Source: Spirosoma montaniterrae
GTDB lineage: Bacteria; Bacteroidota; Bacteroidia; Cytophagales; Spirosomataceae
Length of the DNA: 64,000 nt
Assembly: GCF_001988955.1 (NCBI RefSeq)
Contig: NZ_CP014263.1
Span: 1,860,001 to 1,924,000, forward strand
Direction: 5' to 3'
The notes under the pieces were generated by a model. The model was not told where the DNA came from. It saw only the letters and a list, made by a program, of their open reading frames with translations, and did no database searches. The position numbers were made by a program, and so were the translations under genes. Positions 18,035-27,466 of the stretch are shown piece by piece; within the stretch, counting starts at the first letter, position 1, and each line of letters starts with the position of its first letter.

Positions 18035-18898
18035 TCATTCCACCGCCTTCACGGTATACCCTTTCTTTCTGAGGAGGCTCACGACGCCTTTTTCATTGCC
18101 GAGGTGGCCCGCGCCGAAGGCGAAGAATGTGGGCTTTTCTTTAGCGGCTTTCTCTATAACCGGAATCCAGTTGACGTTGCGTTCGGCCAGTAGTTTGTCT
18201 TCAAATTGGGTGGTGTTGCCCGCAAACTGGCTGGTTTTAATCTGACTCATCATCTTCGCCAGATCGTGCGCTTTGTAGGCCGCCAGCATTTCCATAAATT
18301 CCTTTTGCGCGGCTTCGGGCTTTTTTGCCATGTCGACCAATCCTTTCAGTTGTTCTTCCATCGGGATATTATCCAATGCGGCCAACTGTGCGTCGAGGGT
18401 TTCGAGACCCAGCACCTCTTTCTTGCTTTGCCCGGCCATCTGCGCGAAGGTCATGTCGTAGGAAGCGGGCTGGCATTTGAGCAGCGACATGTACATGAGC
18501 GACATAATGCCGATAGGCTTCATCATGCCTACCTGCGTGAGGCCCATTTTCATGTTGTCTTTCAGGTAATTATCCAGCAGCGTATAGTCGTCGGGTTTCA
18601 GGTAGTCTCTCACGGTTTTGCCGCCGGGCAGCATCATGGCTTTCATCATACCCTGCATCATGGCCGGGTCGTCCATGTCGAGTTCGAGATACACCTGCTG
18701 AGCGTCGCCGATGGCTTTTTTGGTAGCTTCGGTAATAGTCAGGTCAGTAGGACAAACGAGGTGGAAGGTGCCATACAGGTACGATGGCTGCGTAAGACCA
18801 TTGCCCGACACTTCATAGAGCAGGGCGTTATCCTGCGCCTGGGCCTCGCTCAGGAGGGTTCCGGCAACCAACAGGCCGGTCATCAGTTGTTTCTTCAT
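18035..18898 (-). CDS. TraB/GumN family protein
   Basis: A 287-residue exported protein (signal peptide MKKQLMTGLLVAGTLLSEAQA) of the TraB/GumN family. Typical motifs are SYLYGTFHL near the N-terminus, a YLELDMDD acidic stretch, VLGLETLDAQ in the middle and the C-terminal FFAFGAGHLGNEKGVVSLL. Conserved GTxH, E and GxxH positions suggest a metallo-hydrolase related to the Tiki proteases; activity of the bacterial members is poorly defined. The gene is divergent from icmF, with only about 75 bp between the starts. Confidence 0.88.
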   Translation of the reverse strand: MKKQLMTGLLVAGTLLSEAQAQDNALLYEVSGNGLTQPSYLYGTFHLVCPTDLTITEATKKAIGDAQQVYLELDMDDPAMMQGMMKAMMLPGGKTVRDYLKPDDYTLLDNYLKDNMKMGLTQVGMMKPIGIMSLMYMSLLKCQPASYDMTFAQMAGQSKKEVLGLETLDAQLAALDNIPMEEQLKGLVDMAKKPEAAQKEFMEMLAAYKAHDLAKMMSQIKTSQFAGNTTQFEDKLLAERNVNWIPVIEKAAKEKPTFFAFGAGHLGNEKGVVSLLRKKGYTVKAVE

Positions 18899-18923
18899 GC
18901 GATTGGTAAGCGTTGTTTGTTTT

Positions 18924-18953
18924 TTTGTAGTAAAGTTATGACGTGTACCTTTG
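18924..18953 (+). promoter_or_regulatory. Complete Bacteroidota promoter of icmF
   Basis: A -33 TTTG at 18924-18927 and a -7 TACCTTTG at 18946-18953 are separated by 18 bp, close to the consensus for the Bacteroidota primary sigma factor. Transcription would begin near 18960, which rules out the start at 18943 and supports the ATG at 18976. Confidence 0.7.
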
Positions 18954-18975
18954 CTTTCTGACTTTCTTCATCAAT

Positions 18976-21471
18976 ATGATTGCTCAACCCGCTAAACCCG
19001 AGTCGCTTTTGGCTCAACCTTTTCTACATAAAATCCGCATCGTTACGGCGGCTTCGCTCTTCGACGGCCACGATGCGGCCATCAATCTTATGCGTCGGCT
19101 GATGCAGGCGTCCGGGGCTGAAGTGATTCACCTCGGCCACAACCGTTCGGTAGCCGAAATTGTTGACTGCGCCATTCAGGAAGACGTACAGGGCATTGCC
19201 GTTACGAGCTATCAGGGCGGCCACCTCGAATTCTTCAAATACATGTACGACCTGTTGCACGAACGTGGCGCGGGTCATATCAAAATCTTCGGGGGCGGGG
19301 GCGGCACCATCCTCCCTTCCGAAATCAAAGAACTCCACGCCTATGGCATCGCCCGTATCTACAGCCCCGACGATGGCCGCGCCATGGGTCTGCAAGGCAT
19401 GATTGACGACCTGCTGCGCCAGTGCGATTTCGAATTACCGCCACCTGTAGAGACGCGACCCTTCGCGTCTCCTTCGCGTCAGCAACAACCATCCGGGAAA
19501 GAACCATCCGGGAATGAGACGCAACATCTATCCGGGGGGAATGAGACGCAACATCTTGCGTCTCTACACAATGACATCGCGCGGCTCATCACGACCGCCG
19601 AAAACCACCCCGACCAATTCAATCATTCCATCAGTCAATCAGTCAACAAATCCACGCCCGTTCTCGGCATTACCGGCACGGGGGGCGCGGGCAAATCGTC
19701 ATTAGTCGATGAATTGGTGCTGCGCTATCTGCGAACGTTTCCCGACAAAACGCTGGCGATTATTTCGGTCGATCCGTCGAAACGCAAAACGGGCGGTGCG
19801 CTGCTCGGCGACCGGATTCGGATGAATGCCATTCACAACCGCATCGGCGGCCCGGCCCGTGTGTACATGCGGTCGCTGGCAACGCGGCAGAGCAATCTGG
19901 CCCTGAGCCGCCACGTCCAGGACGCCATCGACGTGTGCAAAACCGCTGGTTTTGACCTGATTATCGTAGAAACATCGGGCATTGGGCAGTCGGACACCGA
20001 AATTACCGAACACGCCGACAAAACGTTGTACGTGATGACCGCCGAGTACGGCGCGGCTACGCAGTTGGAAAAAATCGACATGCTCGACTTTGCCGACGTC
20101 ATTGCCATCAACAAATTCGACAAACGCGGCTCACTCGACGCCCTGCGCGACGTCAGAAAACAATACCGGCGCAACCACAACCGCTGGGACACGCCCGACG
20201 ACGATCTGCCCATCATCGGCACCATTGCTTCGCAATTCAACGACGCAGGCATGAACGCGCTGTTTGCCCGACTGATGAGCGTATTTGGCACTGACGTACC
20301 GGCGATCAGTCTGTCTGCTATCGATAGCCGGGACGTCAGTGCCATTATCCCCCCCGACCGGACGCGCTATTTGGCTGAGATTGTGGAAGAAAGCCGCCGG
20401 TACGATCAGTTTGTGAACGAGCAAACGGCCATTGCCCGGCACTTGTATCAGTTGGATGGGGTGATGAAAATGCCCACCCCACCCCAACCCCTCCCCGTCA
20501 GGGAGGGACTAATCCATCCGGGTGCTGTTAGCCCCTCCCTGACGGGGAGGGGTTGGGGTGGGGTGGTTGATGAACTTCAGCAGCTTTACACCGACCTCGA
20601 CGCCCGGCTGCACCCCGACTCCCGCGCCCTGTTGCAGCAGTGGCCGCAGATGCAGCAACGATACACGGCTGACTATTATGAGTTTACGGTGCGCGGCAAG
20701 GTGATTCGGCAACCGCTCTATACCGAAACATTGTCGCACCTGAAAATACCGAAAGTGGCCTTGCCCAAATACAGCGACTGGGGCGACGTGCTGCGGTGGC
20801 TGCTGACCGAGAACGTGCCGGGTGAGTTTCCCTACGCGGCTGGCGTGTTCCCGCTCAAGCGCGAAGGCGAAGACCCCACGCGCATGTTTGCGGGCGAAGG
20901 TGGCCCCGAACGCACCAACCGGCGGTTTCATTACGTGGCAAAAGACATGCCCGCCAAACGGCTGTCGACGGCCTTCGATTCGGTTACACTCTATGGCGAA
21001 GACCCGGCCATGCGCCCCGATATTTTCGGCAAAATCGGCAACTCCGGCGTCAGCATCTGCACCCTCGACGATGCCAAGAAACTCTACTCCGGCTTCGACC
21101 TCTGCGACCCGGCTACGTCGGTATCCATGACCATCAACGGCCCCGCGCCGATGATTTTAGCCTTCTTCCTGAATGCCGCCATCGACCAGCAGTGTGAGAA
21201 ATGGCTACGCTCCCCCCTCACCCCCGGCCCTCTCCCAGAACGGGAGAGGGGAGCAGAGCTCCCGGTTTGTCTCCCCTCTCCCGTTCTGGGAGAGGGGCCG
21301 GGGGTGAGGGTACATCGCGTTACAACGGCCCCCTGCCCGATGGCAACAACGGCCTGGGTCTGCAACTGCTGGGCACTACGGGCGACAAGGTGCTGCCACG
21401 CGACGTGTATGAACAGATCAAAGCCGACACGCTACAGAAGGTGCGCGGCACGGTGCAGGCCGATATTCTGA
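18976..21471 (+). CDS. icmF: Fused acyl-CoA mutase IcmF, N-terminal part up to frameshift
   Basis: IcmF fuses a B12 domain, a G-protein chaperone and a substrate domain, and interconverts isobutyryl- and butyryl-CoA. Residues about 15-145 are the B12-binding Rossmann domain with cobalt ligand His32 in DGHDAA and the GGGGG loop. The chaperone carries a Walker [10 protein letters not shown] at about 234. The mutase barrel starts about residue 570. The promoter at 18924-18953 fixes the start. Three unrelated palindromes lie within: 19446-19567, 20475-20564 (both in frame) and 21211-21317. After 21210 this frame is no longer conserved and runs to a stop at 21471. Adding one C in the third palindrome rejoins it to 21201-22544, giving about 1189 residues against about 1090 usual, and the inserts explain the excess. 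Confidence 0.85.
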   Translation: MIAQPAKPESLLAQPFLHKIRIVTAASLFDGHDAAINLMRRLMQASGAEVIHLGHNRSVAEIVDCAIQEDVQGIAVTSYQGGHLEFFKYMYDLLHERGAGHIKIFGGGGGTILPSEIKELHAYGIARIYSPDDGRAMGLQGMIDDLLRQCDFELPPPVETRPFASPSRQQQPSGKEPSGNETQHLSGGNETQHLASLHNDIARLITTAENHPDQFNHSISQSVNKSTPVLGITGTGGAGKSSLVDELVLRYLRTFPDKTLAIISVDPSKRKTGGALLGDRIRMNAIHNRIGGPARVYMRSLATRQSNLALSRHVQDAIDVCKTAGFDLIIVETSGIGQSDTEITEHADKTLYVMTAEYGAATQLEKIDMLDFADVIAINKFDKRGSLDALRDVRKQYRRNHNRWDTPDDDLPIIGTIASQFNDAGMNALFARLMSVFGTDVPAISLSAIDSRDVSAIIPPDRTRYLAEIVEESRRYDQFVNEQTAIARHLYQLDGVMKMPTPPQPLPVREGLIHPGAVSPSLTGRGWGGVVDELQQLYTDLDARLHPDSRALLQQWPQMQQRYTADYYEFTVRGKVIRQPLYTETLSHLKIPKVALPKYSDWGDVLRWLLTENVPGEFPYAAGVFPLKREGEDPTRMFAGEGGPERTNRRFHYVAKDMPAKRLSTAFDSVTLYGEDPAMRPDIFGKIGNSGVSICTLDDAKKLYSGFDLCDPATSVSMTINGPAPMILAFFLNAAIDQQCEKWLRSPLTPGPLPERERGAELPVCLPSPVLGEGPGVRVHRVTTAPCPMATTAWVCNCWALRATRCCHATCMNRSKPTRYRRCAARCRPIF
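19446..19567. repeat. GTAGAGACGC-family element inserted in icmF
   Basis: GTAGAGACGCGACCC at the left and TTGCGTCTCTACAC at the right flank a degenerate centre with ATCCGGGAA and GAATGAGACGCAACATC repeated. It falls in the linker between the B12 domain and the G-protein domain, keeps the frame and encodes about 40 polar residues (SGNETQHL is repeated). It is related to the intergenic palindrome at 5788-5887. Confidence 0.85.
20475..20564. repeat. CCCCACCCCAACCCC-family palindrome inserted in icmF
   Basis: Arms CACCCCACCCCAACCCCTCC onward and their inverse are nearly identical to those at 566-660, with a different centre. The insertion is in frame, encodes a Pro/Gly-rich segment ([12 protein letters not shown] ... 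SLTGRGWGG) and lies between the G-protein domain and the substrate domain. TGATGAA occurs on both sides (20462-20468 and 20568-20574), a possible target duplication. Confidence 0.9.
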
Positions 21472-22544
21472 AGGAAGATCAGGCGCAGAATACCTGCATT
21501 TTCTCGACTGAGTTTGCCCTCCGCATGATGGGCGACATTCAGCAATATTTCACCGACAACCGGGTGCAGAATTTTTACTCGGTGTCGATTTCGGGGTATC
21601 ACATTGCCGAAGCGGGCGCGAACCCGATTTCGCAGTTGGCTTTTACGCTTTCCAATGGCTTTACGTTCGTAGAATACTACCTGAGCCGGGGAATGCACAT
21701 CGATGATTTCGCGCCGAATCTGTCGTTCTTTTTCTCGAATGGCATGGACCCCGAATACACGGTGCTGGGCCGGGTGGCGCGTCGGATCTGGGCGAAGGCG
21801 ATGAAAAACAAATACCGGGCCAACGAGCGCAGTCAGAAGCTGAAGTATCACATCCAGACGTCGGGGCGGAGTTTGCACGCGCAGGAGATTGCCTTCAACG
21901 ATATTCGTACCACGTTGCAGGCCCTGCTGGCAATCTACGATAACACCAACTCGCTGCATACCAACGCCTACGACGAAGCTATTACGACGCCCACCGAAGA
22001 ATCGGTTCGGCGGGCGATGGCGATTCAGTTGATTATAAACCGCGAGTTTGGGCTGACCAAAAACGAAAACCCGCTGCAAGGCTCGTTTGTGGTTGAGGAA
22101 CTGACCGATCTGGTCGAAGAAGCTGTTTATCAGGAATTTCTGGCTCTCAACGAGCGGGGCGGTGTACTGGGCGCAATGGAACGGATGTACCAGCGCAGCA
22201 AAATTCAGGAAGAGTCGATGTATTACGAGACGCTGAAACACAACGGCGACCTGCCCATCGTGGGCGTCAACACCTTCCTCGACCCGAACGGTTCGCCCAC
22301 TATTGTTCCCGCCGAAGTCATTCGCAGCACCGACGACGAAAAACGGTATCAGGTCGAAAATTGCCGGGCTTTTCAGGAGCGTAATCGCGAAGCCGCAGCG
22401 ACGGCATTACATCAGTTGCAGGCAGCGGCACTGGCCGGAGGTAACATTTTTGAGAGCTTGATGGAAGCCGCTAAAGTGTGTTCGCTGGGGCAGATGAGCC
22501 ACGCGCTTTATGCCGTAGGCGGGCAGTACCGCCGGAATATGTAG
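21201..22544 (+). CDS. icmF: Fused acyl-CoA mutase IcmF, C-terminal part after frameshift
   Basis: The remainder of the mutase substrate domain. From about 21318 the sequence is strongly conserved ([85 protein letters not shown]), including the Tyr and His positions around the B12 face. It ends QYRRNM as in intact IcmF. The first 38 residues are palindrome-derived, so translation from 21201 is unlikely to be native; this part is best read as continuous with 18976-21210. If the frameshift is real, the barrel is split and the enzyme probably inactive. Confidence 0.8.
   Translation: MATLPPHPRPSPRTGEGSRAPGLSPLSRSGRGAGGEGTSRYNGPLPDGNNGLGLQLLGTTGDKVLPRDVYEQIKADTLQKVRGTVQADILKEDQAQNTCIFSTEFALRMMGDIQQYFTDNRVQNFYSVSISGYHIAEAGANPISQLAFTLSNGFTFVEYYLSRGMHIDDFAPNLSFFFSNGMDPEYTVLGRVARRIWAKAMKNKYRANERSQKLKYHIQTSGRSLHAQEIAFNDIRTTLQALLAIYDNTNSLHTNAYDEAITTPTEESVRRAMAIQLIINREFGLTKNENPLQGSFVVEELTDLVEEAVYQEFLALNERGGVLGAMERMYQRSKIQEESMYYETLKHNGDLPIVGVNTFLDPNGSPTIVPAEVIRSTDDEKRYQVENCRAFQERNREAAATALHQLQAAALAGGNIFESLMEAAKVCSLGQMSHALYAVGGQYRRNM
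21211..21317. repeat. CTCACCCCCGGCCCCTCTCCC-type palindrome inserted in icmF with one-base deletion
   Basis: The left arm reads CCTCACCCCCGGCCCTCTCC while the complement of the right arm reads CCTCACCCCCGGCCCCTCTC: the left has GGCCCT where the right implies GGCCCCT. The insert is 107 bp as given and 108 bp (36 codons) with the missing C. With it the frame stays open and joins the conserved mutase sequence on both sides. Confidence 0.9.
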
Positions 22545-22547
22545 TAG

Positions 22548-23407
22548 CTACGTCCTTCGTAACGTCATCACATACTGACCATCGACCAGCAGCGTCAGGC
22601 GGTTTTGACTGACCCGAAATAGCGACACCTGCCGCAGCGCGTCTACGAAGCTGGTTTCAAACGGGTTCGCCGGGCGCGGGTTGGTTTTCGGGTCGATGGT
22701 CAGTTGGTCGGCGTTGGCGCGGATGTCGCCTTTGAGTTTGCTCCAGCCGGTTGAGCCGGTCAGCTTACCGGTTTTCAGGTCAAATTCCAGCGTGGGCAGC
22801 ATTTTGTCGCCGAATTGTTCGGGGCGAAGGCGTTGCCCGCGAAACGTTTCGAGTGTCCAGATGCCGTTGAGCCGGTGGCTGGCGTGCAGAAACGCCCCGC
22901 CCCCACATACTGCCGGGCGTTGGCTTCTACCCGAACGGTGTAGGCATAATCGCGTTTCGTCAGCGGGTCGCGGTAGGTTGTGGGTTCTATGGAAACAACT
23001 AATTTGCGTTTACCCGTTGAACTACGCTGGCTCACGTTTTTGCGCCGACTGGCCGACGCCAGCACCGGCTCTGCCTGCGCGTCGAGTAGCACGCCCATGC
23101 CCCGGCTGCTGGGTTTCGGCTTGGGCACAGGCACGAGCAGTTCGTAGCCATCGGACGCCTGAAACTGTATTTGTTTAGCGAAGTCAATATCGAGTTGCCA
23201 GGCCAGCGCACCCGTTTTGGCCGGGCTGCTGCCAACGGCTACAAAATCAATACCTTGCCGCCGTTTGTTGGCCCAGTCGTTGCTTAATACTGGCTGCTTT
23301 TCAGCCTGTTTCGGCGTTTTCGACAGCGGTTGAATCGCGCGGTGGCAGCTCAGGTTAAGCAGCACCAGTATCGGCAAGAGCCAGCCGTTGCGCCCCTGGA
23401 ATGTCAT
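22548..23407 (-). CDS. META-domain (HslJ-like) lipoprotein, frameshifted
   Basis: Two frames make one protein. 23407 down to about 22905 encodes a signal peptide with LLNLSC, then a domain (DFVAVGSSP...LAWQLDIDFAKQIQF) like the COG3650 lipoproteins. The conserved META domain (LNGIWTLETFRGQRL, then LEFDLKTGKLTGSTGWSKL and FVDALRQVSLF) continues in another frame from about 22900 to 22548. Adding one G to the G5 run at 22900-22904 (C5 on the plus strand) restores a 286-residue protein. META-domain proteins such as HslJ are linked to stress and novobiocin tolerance in E. coli. Either an assembly indel or a recent pseudogene. It is convergent with icmF, 3 bp apart. Confidence 0.75.
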
Positions 23408-23515
23408 AAAAAGATAGTCTGGATAAAGCCGTATCGCTTATTGTAACGTTTTGCTTTACCAAAATAGTGTAGCTTTTCGACCAAACGAAATCCTGCGTAG
23501 TCGGTTACTTAACCT

Positions 23516-24514
23516 ATGGTGAAATCATCATTTACAGCACTGCTGGCCCGTGTGGGCTTAGATTGGTTTATTCTGGCCCTGCTCGGCATGGTTGGTCTGG
23601 CAAAACTATGGCCCGGCCCCGGCATTCTGGAGGGGCCGCTGTCGGTATCGGCACTGGCGGGCTATGGCGTCTCGCTGATCTTCTTTTTCTATGGGCTAAA
23701 ACTTAATTTCGGGCAGCTACGGGCGGGTTTGCGCAATTACCGGCTGCACCTGCTGATTCACCTGACCACGTTTGTGCTGTTTCCGGTGGTGGTGCTGCTG
23801 GCCCGCTATCTGTTTCAAACGCCCGCTACCGAACTGCTCTGGCTCGGCATTTTTTACGTAGCTGCGCTGCCGTCCACCGTTTCGTCGTCGGTGGTGATGG
23901 TGTCTATTGCGGGGGGCAACTTGCCAGCGGCCATCTTCAACGCCAGCATTTCGAGCCTGATCGGCGTGTTTATTACGCCCCTCTGGATGAGCTACTTACT
24001 TACCACTACCGATGGTTCTTATGACCTCGGCGGTGTAATTGGCAAATTAACCCTGCAAGTTATTGTACCGGTGCTGCTGGGGCTATTGCTCAACCAACGC
24101 TTTGGCTGGTTTGCCAGCCGCTACAAAACACACCTGCGTTATTTCGACCAGTTTACGATTCTGCTGATCGTTTACACATCGTTTTCAGAGTCGTTTTCGC
24201 GTAACCTCTTTGCCGGGTATTCGGTTCGCGACCTGATGGTGCTGTCGGGATTGATGCTCGGCCTGTTTTTTCTGATCTACGGATTTATCTGGCTCGGAAG
24301 TCGCCTGTTGGGGTTCAACCGCGAAGACCGCATTACCGCTCTGTTCTGCGGCTCCAAAAAGTCGTTGGTGCAGGGAAGCGTAATGGCGAACGTACTGTTT
24401 CCGGTCAGCGTTGCGGGTATTGCCCTGCTGCCCATCATGGTCTATCATGCGCTTCAACTGATTGTAGCCAGTATGCTGGCACAGCGAATGGCCCAACAAG
24501 GGTTGAGTGGTTGA
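23516..24514 (+). CDS. SBF-like (bile acid:sodium symporter family) transporter
   Basis: A 332-residue membrane protein with about ten hydrophobic segments, of the SBF-like branch related to SLC10A7. Conserved features are GVSLIFFFYGLKLNF in an early helix, AALPSTVSSSVVMVSIAGGN (the crossover-helix region that binds ions in BASS transporters) and CGSKKSLVQG near the C-terminus. The substrate is unknown; bacterial relatives move organic anions. The stop codon lies inside a TTGAATGA-type repeat, whose first bases encode the last residues (GLSG). Confidence 0.88.
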   Translation: MVKSSFTALLARVGLDWFILALLGMVGLAKLWPGPGILEGPLSVSALAGYGVSLIFFFYGLKLNFGQLRAGLRNYRLHLLIHLTTFVLFPVVVLLARYLFQTPATELLWLGIFYVAALPSTVSSSVVMVSIAGGNLPAAIFNASISSLIGVFITPLWMSYLLTTTDGSYDLGGVIGKLTLQVIVPVLLGLLLNQRFGWFASRYKTHLRYFDQFTILLIVYTSFSESFSRNLFAGYSVRDLMVLSGLMLGLFFLIYGFIWLGSRLLGFNREDRITALFCGSKKSLVQGSVMANVLFPVSVAGIALLPIMVYHALQLIVASMLAQRMAQQGLSG

Positions 24515-24626
24515 ATGGTTGAATGGTTGAGTGATTGAATGATTGAATGATGGAATGGGGTGCTGAGGTAGTAGCCCCCATTCAACCATTCCATCATTCA
24601 ATCATTCCATCATTCAATCATTCAAT
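24503..24626. repeat. Long palindrome, TTGAATGA family
   Basis: Direct copies of TTGAATGG/TTGAATGA on the left are inverted as CATTCAACCATTCCATCATT on the right around a GGTGCTGAGGTAGTAGCC centre. The element occupies the whole convergent gap between the transporter and the kinase-fold gene and supplies the stop codon of the former. A close relative with the same centre is at 28863-29008. Confidence 0.92.
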
Positions 24627-25648
24627 TAGTGCTGGCTGACGAGTTCCAGACTTTGCCACACGACATCGCCCATTGTGTGGCAGTGGTCGAACTGGCGGGT
24701 GCGGTAGTGTCGGTTCAAAGCCTGACTCAGTTGCCCGACATTCGTTGCCGGGGCAATTTGATCCTGACGCATGGCCGTCATGAGATCGCCGGTGCGGGTT
24801 TGCTCCACGCGCAGCCGCCCGGCCATCAGCGACCGTTCTTCAATCTGATACTGCCGCACACTTTCGGGCGTCAGATACTGCGTGCCGAGGTCGATGATGG
24901 GCTGGTTTTGCCGGTAATACTGCGGCATATAAACCGATTTGCGGCCTTCATATGATTGCTGATCGAAGTCGATGGCCCGGATGCGGTAGTAAACTTCATC
25001 GAAATCGGGGGTAATATCGACCACAAAATTGCTGGAATGCATATCGCCGAGCAGCCGCACAAAACAGCGTTCGTTGAACTTTATAAACTCTTTGCTCAAC
25101 CGAATCGGGTTCATGTCGGCATCGCGCATTTGCTGGTCGAAGAACATATCGCCCGGCACGCCCGCAATGTGTTCTTCGATGAGCGTTTGCCCGCTGGTGA
25201 GGTAGCTGATGCGATTGGGCGACAGAATATGCTCTAACTCAAGGCCATAAATACGCGACGCGTCGGCATTCTTGATGTAGAAATAGTCGAAATTGTCGTT
25301 CACCTTGTTACGTATCCGCACCCGAAACGGGCGCGTATTACCATACAGGCACAAGTCTACGCGGTCGATGGTCAGGTGGCCCGTTACCGACATATCGCCG
25401 TCGGCTTTCAGTATCGCATAGATCGTTTTGAGTGCCAGTAGAATATCATCGGTTTCGATAGCCGGGTAATAAACTGTTTCCCAGAGCGTATCACGGTCGC
25501 GTTTGTCGTAGAGCGTGGCCGAGTTGTCGTACCGCAGCAGGTCGGCGTACTGAATAGGCAGCGTATGTTCGCGGTTGTACTGTTGCAGATACGACCGTAA
25601 CGGCCCGCTGATTGGGTACGTCAGTTTTTTCTTTGAAATAATAGGCAT
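24626..25648 (-). CDS. Uncharacterised protein with a protein-kinase-like fold
   Basis: A 340-residue soluble protein; I do not know a named family. The order of motifs is that of aminoglycoside-phosphotransferase/protein-kinase-like folds: FYIKNADAS with a candidate ATP Lys126, a helix YGLELEHIL with Glu137/Glu139, a hinge-like LIEEHIAGVPG, a catalytic-loop LLGDMHSSNFVVD (Asp202, His204, Asn207) and a metal-binding AIDFD (Asp227/Asp229). This is inference from motif spacing. The start at 25648 (MPIISKKK) is preferred because the longer frame from 25750 overlaps the promoter of the divergent kinase gene. Possible roles are small-molecule phosphotransfer or protein AMPylation-like chemistry; no partner is evident. 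Confidence 0.7.
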   Translation of the reverse strand: MPIISKKKLTYPISGPLRSYLQQYNREHTLPIQYADLLRYDNSATLYDKRDRDTLWETVYYPAIETDDILLALKTIYAILKADGDMSVTGHLTIDRVDLCLYGNTRPFRVRIRNKVNDNFDYFYIKNADASRIYGLELEHILSPNRISYLTSGQTLIEEHIAGVPGDMFFDQQMRDADMNPIRLSKEFIKFNERCFVRLLGDMHSSNFVVDITPDFDEVYYRIRAIDFDQQSYEGRKSVYMPQYYRQNQPIIDLGTQYLTPESVRQYQIEERSLMAGRLRVEQTRTGDLMTAMRQDQIAPATNVGQLSQALNRHYRTRQFDHCHTMGDVVWQSLELVSQH

Positions 25649-25731
25649 GGTCAACTCCAGAATGGCGCGTGGGTAAAGATAAGTGCTGACCCGACGAGGC
25701 CAACCACCGTGGGTATATTTGCTTATTTTAG

Positions 25732-25739
25732 TAGCTTTG
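25732..25739 (+). promoter_or_regulatory. -7 box of the PAS histidine kinase gene
   Basis: TAGCTTTG matches TAnnTTTG 34 bp before the ATG at 25773. A start at 25683 would lie upstream of the promoter. Confidence 0.5.
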
Positions 25740-25772
25740 CCTGCTATCATATATTACCGTACTCAACCGGTT

Positions 25773-27320
25773 ATGATGTCTACTTCTACATCAGCGGAAC
25801 AGATGCTCCGCAGGTTACTCAACGACTCGCCGGTAGGCATGTTTATTGCCAATGCCGTGCGCGACGAAACAGGTCAGCTTATCGATTTTCGATACGCAGC
25901 CGTTAACTATAAAATTGCCGACATCACCGGCCTCACCGACGTGCGGCAACTGGAAGGGCGGCTTATGAGCGAGGTTCTTCCGGGCTCAGTTCACCCGAGC
26001 AATTCTTTCAACCGCATCAAAGAGGTACTTGAACGTCGTGAATCCGTTACGTTTGAGACGCAGTATACGAACCAACTAAGCCAGAACGGCTGGTATCGAA
26101 TCACTATCACCCCTCACGATGACAGCGTTACGGTCATAATCGTCGACATCACCGATATTAAGCAAACCGAGCAACAACAGCAGGCCGAACGGCTTGTGCG
26201 CCTTTTAGATTGTTTACCAATTGCTGTCTTTGTTTCAGAAGCGGTTTATGACTACAGCAAACCGGAGCAGATTATAGATTTCGTGATTCGGGACGTCAAT
26301 ATGCTGGGGGCGCAGCCGCATGGTATACTACGTGAGCAGATTGTTGGTTATCGGGCATCGGAACTGTTTCCCAACGACCGACGGAATGGCATTTTCGAGC
26401 GATACGTTGCCGTTATTCACAATCAGCAGGCGCAAACATTTGAGTTCGATTACGTGGCCGCCGATGGCGTTCGACGCTGGCTCGACATTCGGTTAGCCCC
26501 CTTCGATACGTCGTCGGTGGTGTCAACTACGCTCGATATTACCCCCATCAAGCAGGCGCAGGTGTCGCTCGAAGTCATGAACGACGAACTCCGACGCTCG
26601 AACGAAAATCTCCAGCAGTTTGCCTACGTTGCCAGTCACGATTTGCAGGAACCGCTTCGCAAAGTGCAGTCATTCGGCGATTTACTGCTGAGCCAATATG
26701 CCGACCAGATTGATGCCGACGGAATCGATCTGGTTCAGCGGATGCAATCGGCGGCCAATCGCATGTCGGTTCTTATCAAAGACCTGCTCACTTATTCACG
26801 ACTGGCAACACAGCAGGAAACATCTGAACCCCAATCACTTAATAAGCTGATTACCACTGTGCTCGATGATCTCGATTTAGTTATTCGGGAGTCGTCGGCA
26901 GCGGTCTACGTAGAGGAGTTGCCAACCATTACGGGCGATGCGGGGCAACTTCGGCAACTCTTTCAGAACCTGATTGGCAATGCACTCAAGTTTCGAAAAC
27001 CGAACCAGTCGCCGGTAATTTCCATTACCCACCGTCGATCCGGCCCTGATAATCTGCCAATGCATGTCTCTCTATCAGGCAAAAAAACAGGCCGGTTTTA
27101 CTGGGAAATCTGCGTAACCGACAATGGCATTGGCTTCGACGAGAAATATACCGACCGTATTTTTCAGGTCTTTCAGCGGCTTCACAGCAAATCACATTAT
27201 GCCGGTACGGGTATCGGGCTGGCAATCTGCCAGAAGGTAGCTGAAAACCACGGCGGCTTTATCAGGGCCAGTAGTAAGCCCGGCGAAGGAGCTACGTTCC
27301 GTGTGTTTCTACCTGCCTGA
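25773..27320 (+). CDS. PAS-domain sensor histidine kinase
   Basis: A 515-residue soluble kinase. Two PAS domains occupy about residues 8-135 and 140-265; then a HisKA helix with the phosphoacceptor His289 in YVASHDLQEPLRKVQSFGDL, a signature typical of bacteriophytochrome-like kinases. The ATPase domain has the N box (LIGNALKFR), G1 (DNGIGFD) and G2 (GTGIGLAI). There is no membrane segment, so the signal is probably intracellular. No response regulator is adjacent, so it is an orphan kinase here. The -7 box at 25732 supports this start. Confidence 0.9.
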   Translation: MMSTSTSAEQMLRRLLNDSPVGMFIANAVRDETGQLIDFRYAAVNYKIADITGLTDVRQLEGRLMSEVLPGSVHPSNSFNRIKEVLERRESVTFETQYTNQLSQNGWYRITITPHDDSVTVIIVDITDIKQTEQQQQAERLVRLLDCLPIAVFVSEAVYDYSKPEQIIDFVIRDVNMLGAQPHGILREQIVGYRASELFPNDRRNGIFERYVAVIHNQQAQTFEFDYVAADGVRRWLDIRLAPFDTSSVVSTTLDITPIKQAQVSLEVMNDELRRSNENLQQFAYVASHDLQEPLRKVQSFGDLLLSQYADQIDADGIDLVQRMQSAANRMSVLIKDLLTYSRLATQQETSEPQSLNKLITTVLDDLDLVIRESSAAVYVEELPTITGDAGQLRQLFQNLIGNALKFRKPNQSPVISITHRRSGPDNLPMHVSLSGKKTGRFYWEICVTDNGIGFDEKYTDRIFQVFQRLHSKSHYAGTGIGLAICQKVAENHGGFIRASSKPGEGATFRVFLPA

Positions 27321-27326
27321 AACACC

Positions 27327-27390
27327 GCCGATTTCCGTAAGTTCCGTAAGGGGGCGAATTAATTCGCCCCCTTACGGAACTCACGGAAAT
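27327..27390. repeat. Palindrome with no loop, TTCCGTAAG family
   Basis: A 32-bp arm (CGATTTCCGTAAGTTCCGTA...) is immediately followed by its inverse, with one mismatch and a central GAATTAATTC. It begins 7 bp after the histidine kinase stop and can act as its terminator. Confidence 0.9.
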
Positions 27391-27466
27391 CGCTGTTAAG
27401 TTTTTGTTACGCCTAAACCCATCGGGCCATTTTAGGTGTTATTAATGAATAGTTACTTATTCTGCT

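Noticed and set aside
21201..22544. A separate small mutase subunit with its own start
   Set aside because: Its first 38 residues are translated from the palindrome and its mutase part begins in mid-barrel. A frameshift in one long gene explains it better.
24503..24626. Iteron-like TTGAATGA copies as a replication origin
   Set aside because: No DnaA boxes, AT-rich unwinding element or replication gene nearby, and similar elements occur several times at gene ends.
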